Source: a virus. From it: 35,859 nt of DNA. Location of the stretch: IMG/VR virus record IMGVR_UViG_3300043446_004321, positions 1 through 35,859 of that record, one strand, 5' to 3'. Under the pieces are notes generated by a model that had not been told where the DNA came from, searched no databases, and saw only the letters and a program-made list of their open reading frames with translations. Made by a program: the position numbers and the translations under genes. Shown here in pieces: positions 21,533 to 28,008 of the stretch; position 1 is the first letter of the stretch, and the number at the start of each line of letters is the position of its first letter.

Positions 21533-21990
21533 TACTCTTTCTCCTTCTTGGTTAATTCTGCTACCATTAAAAAATGGTCATATGCCAGACGCACTGCTGA
21601 GTTGGTCAACAACTTGTCTGCTTCCTCTTGCAAGGCCTGAACACCAGCCTCAGCAAGTGCTCTAGCACTTTCAGTATGTAGCGCAAACATGTCATCTCCA
21701 AATGCCCGTTGCAAGTTCTGCCAGGCTTCGCGCTGTTCCTCTGTAATGGGTCTGTGTTTGGGTCGCATCTCACTGGCTTTTAACAAAGCGGTACTCATGG
21801 CATCTTCGGCCACGCGACTGGCCGCAATCAAGGCCGCGTAGTTGGGATTGATATTGAACCGAGTGCTATGCCCGCCAGGATAACACATCACAAGATGCGA
21901 GCCTTTGCCCATTGAATTGAATAATTCACTGTCGTATTCGCTCACAGGCACGTACCTGCGACCAACTCGTTTGTAAAATACTTCTTTCAT
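21532..21990 (-). CDS. Conserved phage protein, unknown function
   Basis: A 152-residue protein. The N-terminus (MKEVFYKRVGRRYVPVSEYDSELFNSMGKGSHLVMCYPGG, read in parts) looks like a small beta domain, followed by mostly alpha-helix. The start shares ATGA with the upstream stop, and its own TAA overlaps the next ATG. A segment like this is familiar from aquatic phages. No function can be assigned. Confidence 0.7.
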   Translation of the reverse strand: MKEVFYKRVGRRYVPVSEYDSELFNSMGKGSHLVMCYPGGHSTRFNINPNYAALIAASRVAEDAMSTALLKASEMRPKHRPITEEQREAWQNLQRAFGDDMFALHTESARALAEAGVQALQEEADKLLTNSAVRLAYDHFLMVAELTKKEKE

Positions 21991-22409
21991 TGAGATGTTC
22001 TATCTACTTTGGTGTTCGTTAACCCTGCCAACATTTGAAACTGGTCCCAGGCATCTTTTACTGCGGGACGATTTTCCAACTCTGAGTCGGGCAACACAGT
22101 TTCCAGCCAGTAGTAAGGCATGCGCCTGGGTTTCCATCCAAATTTTCGTGGTTGATGCAGTCGACCTGTTTCCCAAAGTTCGATACTTACGTCACGGAAC
22201 CGTTGTTCGTCTTCGTCAGTATAGTTACCCCACTCCATCTCTTGGCTGATAAATGAGCCGCCATTGTATCCAAGCCAAATAAACTTCCACTGATCGTCAT
22301 CTCGTGGATCAAAATCTGTGCGAGCCACAATGACCAAAACATCATCCATGTCCACATGACCTTCCACAAGGTCACGTACACAACGGCTGTAACTAAGTCC
22401 GATTTTCAT
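21987..22409 (-). CDS. Conserved phage protein, unknown function
   Basis: A 140-residue protein starting MKIGLSYSRCVRDLVEGHVD. The central WKFIWLGYNGG and the C-terminal RKFGWKPRRMPYYWLETV are distinctive aromatic-rich blocks, suggesting a compact alpha/beta fold. It is joined by ATGA overlaps to the genes before and after. The uniform coupling of this operon implies coordinated expression, probably early. Function unknown. Confidence 0.75.
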   Translation of the reverse strand: MKIGLSYSRCVRDLVEGHVDMDDVLVIVARTDFDPRDDDQWKFIWLGYNGGSFISQEMEWGNYTDEDEQRFRDVSIELWETGRLHQPRKFGWKPRRMPYYWLETVLPDSELENRPAVKDAWDQFQMLAGLTNTKVDRTSQ

Positions 22410-22540
22410 TTTGAAGGCTCATTTTTGGTGTCTACTTTCTTTTCAATAGGCGGAGGAAAGTATGGTTCAATCACATAGTGGGTGGCTGTCCACCAACCAA
22501 AGGCTGTGATCATGCCTGCTACAAATATTTCAAGTACCAT
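22406..22540 (-). CDS. 44-residue single-pass membrane protein
   Basis: A short gene with an N-terminal transmembrane helix (MVLEIFVAGMITAFGWWTATHY), then a Pro/Lys-rich tail (EPYFPPPIEKKV). Its ATG lies inside the end of the upstream gene, and its TGA overlaps the next ATG (ATGA). Short proteins of this shape with a GWW motif and PPP recur in aquatic phage genomes as I recall. Function unknown. Confidence 0.7.
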   Translation of the reverse strand: MVLEIFVAGMITAFGWWTATHYVIEPYFPPPIEKKVDTKNEPSK

Positions 22541-22757
22541 CGGTGTGCCCTAGTGTCGAGGGAGCATGATCCAATCTAGCACTGAATTCTTCATCATACA
22601 GATATGCGTCGTCATCATCAATAACCACGGCAAGATCACAGTGCCGCAAGGCATAGTCCACAAAGTTATGATCTGCATCATACACCCTAAAATAATAATT
22701 TCCGTCAAAGCAGTCAATGATATGACCACGGAGACCTTTGGCTGATTTGGGTTTCAA
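22530..22757 (-). CDS. Small acidic phage protein (TTG start)
   Basis: A 75-residue protein beginning with a TTG codon; an AGGAG site 8 bases upstream supports that start. TTGA overlaps the stop of the ligase-like fragment. The sequence (KGLRGHIIDCFDGNYYFRVYDADHNFVDYALRHCDL, read in parts) suggests a small SH3-like or beta domain, with an acidic DDDDAYLYDEE stretch. Function unknown. Confidence 0.65.
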   Translation of the reverse strand: MKPKSAKGLRGHIIDCFDGNYYFRVYDADHNFVDYALRHCDLAVVIDDDDAYLYDEEFSARLDHAPSTLGHTDGT

Positions 22758-22950
22758 ACTTTTTCTCCTGCTTCAAAGTCACGGAATCTCAAGAATCGTG
22801 GGAATCGGAGACTGTATGTCCCGTCTTGGTTTTGGGTGACTGCGTCGGCCTGGATTTCAACCAAGTGACCAAGTAACTGATCCCGATTGGTCCAATACTC
22901 ATCACGATCGCTATCGCTAAGGCCGCTACCAATAAAATTATTGTTTCCAT
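22754..22950 (-). pseudogene. Displaced second copy of the DNA-ligase C-terminus
   Basis: About 60 codons that encode GSGLSDSDRDEYW and TQNQDGTYSLRFPRFLRFRD, matching the last 55 residues of the ligase encoded 2-3 kb away. Nearly all codons differ at silent positions while the protein is conserved, so both copies were long kept as coding ligase ends. No good start codon lies in frame, and a promoter sits where the rest of the ligase gene would be. It is best read as the original 3' end of a ligase gene, left behind when a cassette inserted. Confidence 0.65.
22789..22950 (-). CDS. Possible overprinted 53-residue membrane protein
   Basis: An ATG at 22950, in a different frame from the ligase-like fragment, opens 53 codons coding a hydrophobic helix (METIILLVAALAIAIVMSIG) and a basic, polar tail. 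The ATG is 7 bases after a TACAAT -10 element, the same spacing as for the leaderless UvdE gene. No ribosome-binding site is seen. It may be a leaderless gene that arose by overprinting on the displaced ligase end, or a chance frame. Confidence 0.35.
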   Translation of the reverse strand: METIILLVAALAIAIVMSIGPIGISYLVTWLKSRPTQSPKTKTGHTVSDSHDS

Positions 22951-22956
22951 GAATAT

Positions 22957-22985
22957 ATTGTAGCAAATAGCGAAAAAATAGTCAA
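22957..22985 (-). promoter_or_regulatory. Sigma70 promoter with extended -10
   Basis: TTGACT, 17 bases, TACAAT, with TGC before the -10. It shares ATTTGCTA(T/C)AATA with the promoters at 27094-27122 and 27306-27334. It would drive the small-gene operon down to about 18.6 kb. Confidence 0.75.
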
Positions 22986-23008
22986 GAGAAAGCCCACCGA
23001 AGTGGGCT
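22983..23008 (-). terminator. Terminator after the putative injected protein gene
   Basis: AGCCCAC and GTGGGCT form a 7-bp stem with a stable TTCG loop on the minus strand, followed by TTTCTCTT. It ends the gene at 23018 and touches the -35 of the next promoter. Confidence 0.75.
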
Positions 23009-23017
23009 GTGTTTTGA

Positions 23018-24136
23018 TCATTTTTGGGTAAGTTTGTCTATTGTGGCCAGTGCGTCTGGGCTGGCTTCGGGCAACACGCCTTTTGGTCCGTGCTTGCCTA
23101 AATTGTGTTGTATTGATGCTTTACGAGCATTAGCAAATCCGCCGCCTACGGTGCCTTTGCGACCAGTTCTATCTGTTTTACGCAAGTCATCTGGTCCATG
23201 TTGAGTTCTGCTACCTAATCTATCGTAGTTGGGTGCTCGTCCTCCGTGATTACCACCACCACCGCGTAATGCTCTCATAGCATCGCCCATGTTCTTAAAT
23301 GTGCCTTCAACATCGCCACCGTGATAGCCATCTTTGTCTACAAACGACACAGTGATTTCGCCGGTGCGTAGATTGTGTTCTATCCTACCGTCAGCGTAGA
23401 AACCGCCTTCGCCATCATCATACCAATAAGTTTTTACTCCTGGTTCAGACTGGGTTTCGTCTGGATACCATCCGCTATAACTGCCACTCAGTGTATCCAA
23501 TGCTTTGTCAAAGTCGCCTTGGCCTTCCGCCACACCTTGTTCTTCCAATTGCCATTCAGAGTCTGAACTAACAACTTTGTAATGACCTGGCTTGACCATT
23601 TGAATTAAGTATTGGTCATCTTGGTCATCCGTGAGCATCAACGAATAATTAATTTTACTATAGGGTCTGTTCCAGCGTTTTAGTATAACACTGTCATCAC
23701 TGACACGAACAACATGGCCCATTTGTCCAGGAACTTTCCAGTCTACTTTGTTGCCGGCTTGTAATAATTGTTTTACAGATTGTAGAATCTTACTACGGTC
23801 ATCATTGCCCCAAGGATCATCACCTTTTTTCTTAGGTGGTGCAGGTGGCTTAAAATTTCCTCCTGGTGCAAACTCACGCAGTCCCTGTGCGTTAACAATC
23901 TTGTATGTGCCATGTGGGAATACAACGTTGTCAAACTTTGTGCCCATACCATGCTTTAATGTTACGCCTTCAGCATTGCTTGAACGAACTTCAAATGTCT
24001 CGCCTGGCAACAAGTCTAACATTCTTGGTGCTTGAATAATTTGCACGAGTTGACCTGGCTGTGCGATTTCAGAACCTTCCGCCACACCTTGTTGAGCGGC
24101 CTCTACTATATCGATCATTTCGCGTAGTGTTTTCAT
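23018..24136 (-). CDS. Putative capsid-targeted (injected) phage protein with VAE-G processing sites
   Basis: A 372-residue protein. Start MKTLREMIDIVEAAQQGVAEG resembles the T4 capsid-targeting sequence MKTYQEFIAEA, which prohead protease gp21 cuts after Glu at [I/L]-x-E. Here IVE-A (E12) and VAE-G (E20) are candidate sites. QGVAEG recurs at 200-205, which would release two mature parts, about 21-204 (Pro/Lys linker KPPAPPKKK and two SH3-like segments) and 205-372 (Gly/His/Arg-rich, basic). The basic C-terminus fits DNA binding in the head. The gene's late promoter is TAAATATCTGT directly before the ATG. Its function after injection is unknown. Confidence 0.6.
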   Translation of the reverse strand: MKTLREMIDIVEAAQQGVAEGSEIAQPGQLVQIIQAPRMLDLLPGETFEVRSSNAEGVTLKHGMGTKFDNVVFPHGTYKIVNAQGLREFAPGGNFKPPAPPKKKGDDPWGNDDRSKILQSVKQLLQAGNKVDWKVPGQMGHVVRVSDDSVILKRWNRPYSKINYSLMLTDDQDDQYLIQMVKPGHYKVVSSDSEWQLEEQGVAEGQGDFDKALDTLSGSYSGWYPDETQSEPGVKTYWYDDGEGGFYADGRIEHNLRTGEITVSFVDKDGYHGGDVEGTFKNMGDAMRALRGGGGNHGGRAPNYDRLGSRTQHGPDDLRKTDRTGRKGTVGGGFANARKASIQHNLGKHGPKGVLPEASPDALATIDKLTQK

Positions 24137-24141
24137 ACAGA

Positions 24142-24148
24142 TATTTAG
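24142..24148 (-). promoter_or_regulatory. T4-like late promoter CTAAATA (leaderless gene)
   Basis: With T4 spacing the transcript start is the A of the ATG at 24136. The string TAAATATCTG also occurs before the genes at 5390 and 6286. Confidence 0.6.
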
Positions 24149-24227
24149 TCCAAAATCATAAATAATAGTGTAGTTCGCGATACTGGAAATATCCAACTAC
24201 TCTATGATTGTAAAGGAATCACAGCAA

Positions 24228-24857
24228 ATGTATTTACACAACAAATATACCAATTGGTATTATAACATCATCGATCGTGCTAAAAATCGCACAATTGACG
24301 CTTACATCGAGCGGCATCATATTATACCCCGAAGTTTAGGCGGAAGCAACGAAGCATCTAACATTGTAAAACTCACCGGGAGAGAACACTTTATTTGTCA
24401 TTGGTTGCTTACTAAAATGACGCAAGGCGAGGCCCGAAGCAAAATGGTATATGCTCTTCGCAGAATGGAACATGTCAGTGATGATCATCAACATGGTCGT
24501 TATAGCACACGAATTACCAGCAAAGTGTTTGAGCGCAACAAAGCAGAATGGGCAAAAATACATAGTCAAACTATGACTGGTCGCACAAACTGGCGTAAAG
24601 GTGTCAAAACGGGTCCGCAAACGCAAGAACATCGACTCAAAAATAGTTTGGCAAACAAAGGCAAACGTTTAGGAGTTTCTCCGGGCAATAAAGGCAAGCC
24701 CCAACCCGAACATATCAAGGATAAAAAGAGAAAACCCAAACCATTGGCCACTTGTCCGCATTGCGGCAAAACCGGAGGCATATCTGCTATGACTCGCTGG
24801 CACTTTGATCGTTGCTTACTTGTCGTCCCGGAAACGCAGGAATCGGGGAAATCTTAG
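24228..24857 (+). CDS. HNH homing endonuclease with NUMOD-like repeats
   Basis: A 209-residue protein. The HNH core is IERHHIIPRSLGGSN, NIVKLTGREHFICHWLL (His-His, Asn, His). Next comes a basic middle with NUMOD3-like repeats (RTNWRKGVKTG, NSLANKGKRLGVS) for DNA binding, and a C-terminal zinc finger (CPHCGKTGG ... HFDRC). Start 24228 has AAAGGAA upstream; the ATG at 24204 lies before that site. It is the only plus-strand gene here and its last 42 bases overlap the ligase 3' end. Its position next to a duplicated ligase end suggests a mobile cassette. Confidence 0.85.
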   Translation: MYLHNKYTNWYYNIIDRAKNRTIDAYIERHHIIPRSLGGSNEASNIVKLTGREHFICHWLLTKMTQGEARSKMVYALRRMEHVSDDHQHGRYSTRITSKVFERNKAEWAKIHSQTMTGRTNWRKGVKTGPQTQEHRLKNSLANKGKRLGVSPGNKGKPQPEHIKDKKRKPKPLATCPHCGKTGGISAMTRWHFDRCLLVVPETQESGKS

Positions 24858-26171
24858 GCTATACCCACCATCTTGATTTTGAGTAATCGCATCACACATG
24901 ATCTCGGCAGTTTGTCCAATCACTTCATCTTTTGCTTGCCAAAACTCATTTCGTTGATCATCAGTTAGTCCGGAACCTACATTGACTCGGATATGACATC
25001 CGTGATCAGTTCCTTCGCAAATCAATGCTCCAAGGCGTCCTGTGTTTTTACCTGTGCCTTCTTCGACCCCAACAATAGTTAAATCATAACTTTTTGTAGG
25101 TTTCCATTTCATCCAGAAATCTGACCGTTTGCATTGATATGGAGCATCTACGGCTTTGATCATAATGCCCTCGTAGCCTTGGGCAACACAATCTTGGGCA
25201 TAGCGTTCCATGATGTCATGCCCTTCAGCAGTGTCCAAATCCACTTCCAGCCCCTTGACAATACGGATAAATGTATGCTCTTCGTCAATCTTTCCGCGGG
25301 CTCGGTCCAAAATATCAAACCGTTTGTACTGTTGAGCATTCCAATGACCACGTTGGAAGTCATCCAAGGGCATGATGTCAAAAATGTTGTAAATCATGCC
25401 AGAGGTTTCAGCATCTGATTTACGATGCGCCTGCTTCATGAGTTTCTGGAAACTCTCTCCTGTGACTTCTCCGTCCAATACAAAGCGACCACCTGAACCT
25501 AGATAGGCTTGAAACACTTCTCTGTGTCGCATGATGTCACGGGCAATTTCTGGAAAGTTTGCAAACTCTTTGCCATTGCGACTGAACAAGGACACATTCA
25601 TACCTTGCACAACTGCCAGCACCCGCACACCATCCAACTTGGGTTCAAGACGTTTGATGCCTGTGAGTTTCTTGGGTTGATCTGTGGAGTCCTGGGCCAG
25701 TTGACATGAAAACACAGGAATAGCCCATTCTGTGTTCTTTAAAATTTTGTTGAGAGTTTTTTCTGAAATACCACAGCGTAGATCTTTGATCAGCACACGG
25801 CGGCAAACCATGTTCCACTCGTCGTCGTTGAAATACTCTGCACATTCAGCAATGGCTTCTCTGGCACCGTTGCCTGTGACACTGCGTGTGCGAAGTGATT
25901 CCAGCAAAGCCCAGAACTTGGGCCAGTCATTGGGACGATCAGTGTGTTTCATCACTTCAAACACTTGTTTGATGTGGAAAGTGTAGAAAGGATTGTAGGC
26001 TTGATAACAGTTAAACAAAAAAGCCTGGGCATCTGATGAGCCAAGTCGGGCGGCCATCAGTGCCTTTTCAATGGTTTTTTCTTTGTGGATCCGGCTGTCA
26101 CTTGATTCCAGATCGCGTATCCAACCTGAACTCACGGTACCGCCAAACCTTTCTTCTGTATAGTCAATCAT
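24816..26171 (-). CDS. ATP-dependent DNA ligase (T4 gp30-like)
   Basis: A 451-residue ligase (T4 gp30 has 487). The active-site motif is EPKLDGVRVL (K-x-D-G, AMP-accepting lysine), then GRFVLDGEVTGESF (motif III), FDIMPLDDF, GYEGIMIKAVDAPY (motif IV), and WMKWKPTKSYDLTIVGVEEG (motif V), with a C-terminal OB fold ending TQNQDGGYSLRFPRFLRFRD. It seals nicks in replication and repair. The final 42 bases overlap the HNH gene on the other strand, and a second copy of its C-terminus lies at 22754-22950. Ten bases separate it from the upstream gene. Confidence 0.95.
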   Translation of the reverse strand: MIDYTEERFGGTVSSGWIRDLESSDSRIHKEKTIEKALMAARLGSSDAQAFLFNCYQAYNPFYTFHIKQVFEVMKHTDRPNDWPKFWALLESLRTRSVTGNGAREAIAECAEYFNDDEWNMVCRRVLIKDLRCGISEKTLNKILKNTEWAIPVFSCQLAQDSTDQPKKLTGIKRLEPKLDGVRVLAVVQGMNVSLFSRNGKEFANFPEIARDIMRHREVFQAYLGSGGRFVLDGEVTGESFQKLMKQAHRKSDAETSGMIYNIFDIMPLDDFQRGHWNAQQYKRFDILDRARGKIDEEHTFIRIVKGLEVDLDTAEGHDIMERYAQDCVAQGYEGIMIKAVDAPYQCKRSDFWMKWKPTKSYDLTIVGVEEGTGKNTGRLGALICEGTDHGCHIRVNVGSGLTDDQRNEFWQAKDEVIGQTAEIMCDAITQNQDGGYSLRFPRFLRFRDDK

Positions 26172-26181
26172 ATTTACTGGT

Positions 26182-26625
26182 TTACCATGAAGAGTTATAA
26201 AACACTTTTAAACCCAAGAACAACTCTGCTCGGGCGTTCTTGATGAATTCAAGATCTTGTTCTTTGTAGAAGTCATCTGCACCATCGCCAAAGAAGAAAC
26301 CTTGAGTGCTTGGCAACTGGCCGTGCGTTACTACACGTTCCAGTTCGTCTAGGTCCTCCCAAGTGAGTTCAAGTTCAACACCGTTGAACATTGCACCGTC
26401 ACCAAACGGACTGTCGGGCGCTGACCCAGGCCGGCCTTTGTTTTCCCACAGTCGTTCCATCCAGCCATGCAGGTTAGGATGCTTGCGCCAGTAAGCAAGT
26501 TCACGTGGCTTGACCACAGTGGGGTTTACACTTTCTTTGAGTTCTGGATCCCACTCGGCACCTTCGTAAAATTCATTTTGCTGACCTGCCTTGGCGGCAG
26601 TGTATGCATACATATCAAGACCCAC
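26182..26625 (-). CDS. MGLDMYAY-type conserved phage protein
   Basis: A 147-residue soluble acidic protein. The start is a GTG (26625) with AAGGAG spaced 6 bases upstream; translated, it begins MGLDMYAYTAAK, the same opening seen in small proteins of many phages as I recall. Blocks YWRKHPNLHGWMERLW and LTWEDLDELERVV are typical. It overlaps the 55-residue gene upstream by 11 bases. The family has no known function. Confidence 0.8.
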   Translation of the reverse strand: MGLDMYAYTAAKAGQQNEFYEGAEWDPELKESVNPTVVKPRELAYWRKHPNLHGWMERLWENKGRPGSAPDSPFGDGAMFNGVELELTWEDLDELERVVTHGQLPSTQGFFFGDGADDFYKEQDLEFIKNARAELFLGLKVFYNSSW

Positions 26626-26782
26626 TTTTGACTCCTTGTTGATGACGATATTCACGTTTGAGCCAGTATTTGTATCTGGCAAAATATTCTTGCATGGTGT
26701 ATTTGGGCACGGACTGGCCAAAGGTGGCCATTTCGTCCAAATGGGCGTACCACATCTCTTGTAACCAATGTCTAAATGTCAC
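26615..26782 (-). CDS. 55-residue basic phage protein (GTG start)
   Basis: A short gene read from the gap between two larger genes. GTG start at 26782 shares bases with the upstream stop (GTGA) and has GGAGG 5 bases before. The product starts TFRHWLQEMWYAHLDEMATF and has a basic aromatic C-terminal part (ARYKYWLKREYRHQQG). Similar short proteins with Y-W-K/R-R-E-Y-RHQ are common in aquatic phages as I recall. Function unknown. Confidence 0.75.
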   Translation of the reverse strand: MTFRHWLQEMWYAHLDEMATFGQSVPKYTMQEYFARYKYWLKREYRHQQGVKSGS

Positions 26783-27063
26783 GCGGCCTCCAACATACTG
26801 GCAGGCACATTGTAACGACCCTGCGGAGTGTTCACCAGCACAAACTTGATCTTGATTTTGTCAACTGTGCCAGTATAGGTACGGCCGTTGCGACTGCTGG
26901 TGAACTTCACTGTGTCACCAACCTTGAATGCACGTTTGTTCTGCCGAGCAAGGTTGGCCCTGGCAAACTTGATTGCATCTACCATGCTTTGAATTTCAAT
27001 GTTGGTCCATTGGCCAAACATGATGGCATGATTGACTTGTTGAATGTCGGTGAGTTGTTGCAT
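26779..27063 (-). CDS. Conserved phage protein with SH3/KOW-like C-terminus
   Basis: A 94-residue protein starting MQQLTDIQQVNHAIMFGQW, with AAAGGAG 5 bases upstream. The first half is helical (about 1-50). The second half (FKVGDTVKFTSSRNGRTYTGTVDKIKIKFV, read in parts) looks like a small KOW/SH3 barrel often used for nucleic-acid binding. It is driven by a good sigma70 promoter and probably expressed early. No function is known. Confidence 0.8.
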   Translation of the reverse strand: MQQLTDIQQVNHAIMFGQWTNIEIQSMVDAIKFARANLARQNKRAFKVGDTVKFTSSRNGRTYTGTVDKIKIKFVLVNTPQGRYNVPASMLEAA

Positions 27064-27093
27064 TGAGGGCTCCTTTGGTGTCTGTATGTGTGT

Positions 27094-27122
27094 ATTATAG
27101 CAAATTGGGAATTTCTGGTCAA
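27094..27122 (-). promoter_or_regulatory. Sigma70 promoter with extended -10
   Basis: TTGACC, 17 bases, TATAAT, with TGC before the -10 (TTTGCTATAATACA). It overlaps the stop of the upstream 52-residue gene and drives the gene at 27063. Confidence 0.85.
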
Positions 27123-27277
27123 TCCACGTAATAATGCACAGCCTGTGACAATGCAGACAACCGTTCCATGATGTCCCTGTACACTTGACCACATTCTGCC
27201 AGTTGATCCCCACTGCAAGAGGATTCGTCTAGCATGGTTTCAACTTCGGCTAGTTTGGCAAGAATTGCTTCACGCAT
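27119..27277 (-). CDS. 52-residue acidic phage protein
   Basis: A short, mostly helical protein starting MREAILAKLAEVETMLDESS and ending AVHYYVD, with two Cys residues in CSGDQLAECG. AAGGAG lies 6 bases before the ATG and a strong sigma70 promoter about 30 bases upstream. Function unknown; expression is predicted early. Confidence 0.7.
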   Translation of the reverse strand: MREAILAKLAEVETMLDESSCSGDQLAECGQVYRDIMERLSALSQAVHYYVD

Positions 27278-27305
27278 GATCAACTCCTTATCATGAACAT
27301 GCTGT

Positions 27306-27334
27306 ATTATAGCAAATGATCAATTATTGGTCAA
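27306..27334 (-). promoter_or_regulatory. Sigma70 promoter with extended -10
   Basis: TTGACC, 17 bases, TATAAT, with TGC before the -10. The last 15 bases (ATTTGCTATAATACA) are identical to the promoter at 27094-27122. Confidence 0.85.
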
Positions 27335-27342
27335 CTCAAAGG

Positions 27343-27367
27343 AAAACCCTGCTCTGGGCAGGGTTTT
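27343..27367 (-). terminator. Terminator after the outer-membrane protein gene
   Basis: AAAACCCTGC and GCAGGGTTTT form a 10-bp stem with a 5-base loop; T tracts lie on both sides so it could act in both directions. Confidence 0.8.
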
Positions 27368-27376
27368 GTAGCACTA

Positions 27377-27419
27377 GAGTATTACTTTTTAACGTTAATA
27401 CTTGAGTATTACTTTTTAG
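27377..27419. repeat. 15-base direct repeat spanning a stop codon
   Basis: TAAAAAGTAATACTC (minus strand) occurs twice, with its TAA first as the stop codon of the outer-membrane protein gene and again 27 bases on. It looks like a tandem duplication at the gene end. Confidence 0.7.
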
Positions 27420-27964
27420 AAACTAAAGCCAACGCCTACACCGTATGCGTTTTCTTTGATGTCCTGATAACTCTTGCTGAAGTTCACGTTGAGTGAAACA
27501 TTCTTGGCCACTGGATATGAGTATGTGCCAAAAGCAACGGTTTGATGAGTCATGTTGGCTTCGGTACTGCCCAAACGTGTCTTGATACCGCCCAACAAAT
27601 AACCACCCACGCCAGGAACTGGTACGCCAGTGGTAATGCCGGCCAAGGTGTAACGGAAGTCACCGTTCTTGGCGCCGTTCAAGCCATTGTCAAAGCCCAT
27701 GCCAACGAATGGTGTGAAGCCTGCAATGTTCTTGCCAACTGTGGTCTCAAGGCTGTTGTACATACCACCGTTTGATGACACGCTGGTGCGGCTTTGAACG
27801 CCCAATTGCAAACCAGCAACTTCTTTACCAGCACGAACATATTGTGCTGTGCTTGCGGCATAACCGCTGTTGCTCTTGACGTGGTCAACGTCGACAGATA
27901 CGTAATCGGCTGCGAAAGCAGTACCGGTGATGGCCAAAGCCAAGATTGCGAAGATTTTCTTCAT
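27416..27964 (-). CDS. Small outer-membrane beta-barrel protein
   Basis: A 182-residue protein with a Sec signal peptide (MKKIFAILALAITGTAFAA). The mature part consists of alternating hydrophobic strands with Gly-rich turns (YVRAGKEVAGLQLGVQS, TPFVGMGFDNG, YLLGGIKTRLG) and ends GVGVGFSF, with a terminal Phe as in outer-membrane assembly signals. This predicts an 8-strand barrel in the host outer membrane. A sigma70 promoter suggests early expression. Phage barrels such as Lom alter host surfaces or block superinfection, so a receptor-masking role is possible; no direct evidence. Confidence 0.8.
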   Translation of the reverse strand: MKKIFAILALAITGTAFAADYVSVDVDHVKSNSGYAASTAQYVRAGKEVAGLQLGVQSRTSVSSNGGMYNSLETTVGKNIAGFTPFVGMGFDNGLNGAKNGDFRYTLAGITTGVPVPGVGGYLLGGIKTRLGSTEANMTHQTVAFGTYSYPVAKNVSLNVNFSKSYQDIKENAYGVGVGFSF

Positions 27965-28008
27965 TTAGTTTTTTCCTTTTAAAAGTAGAATGACAAAAGT
28001 CAATCTGT

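Noticed and set aside
24204-24227. Upstream ATG for the HNH endonuclease
   Set aside because: The AAAGGAA ribosome-binding site lies after this ATG and fits the start at 24228.
26165-26171. TAAATA motif at the ligase start
   Set aside because: It overlaps the ATG itself (TAAATATG), so the predicted transcript start would lie inside the gene.
26626-26721. Longer N-terminus for the MGLDMYAY protein
   Set aside because: The extension is out-of-frame sequence of the 55-residue gene, and the GTG at 26625 has a well-placed AAGGAG.
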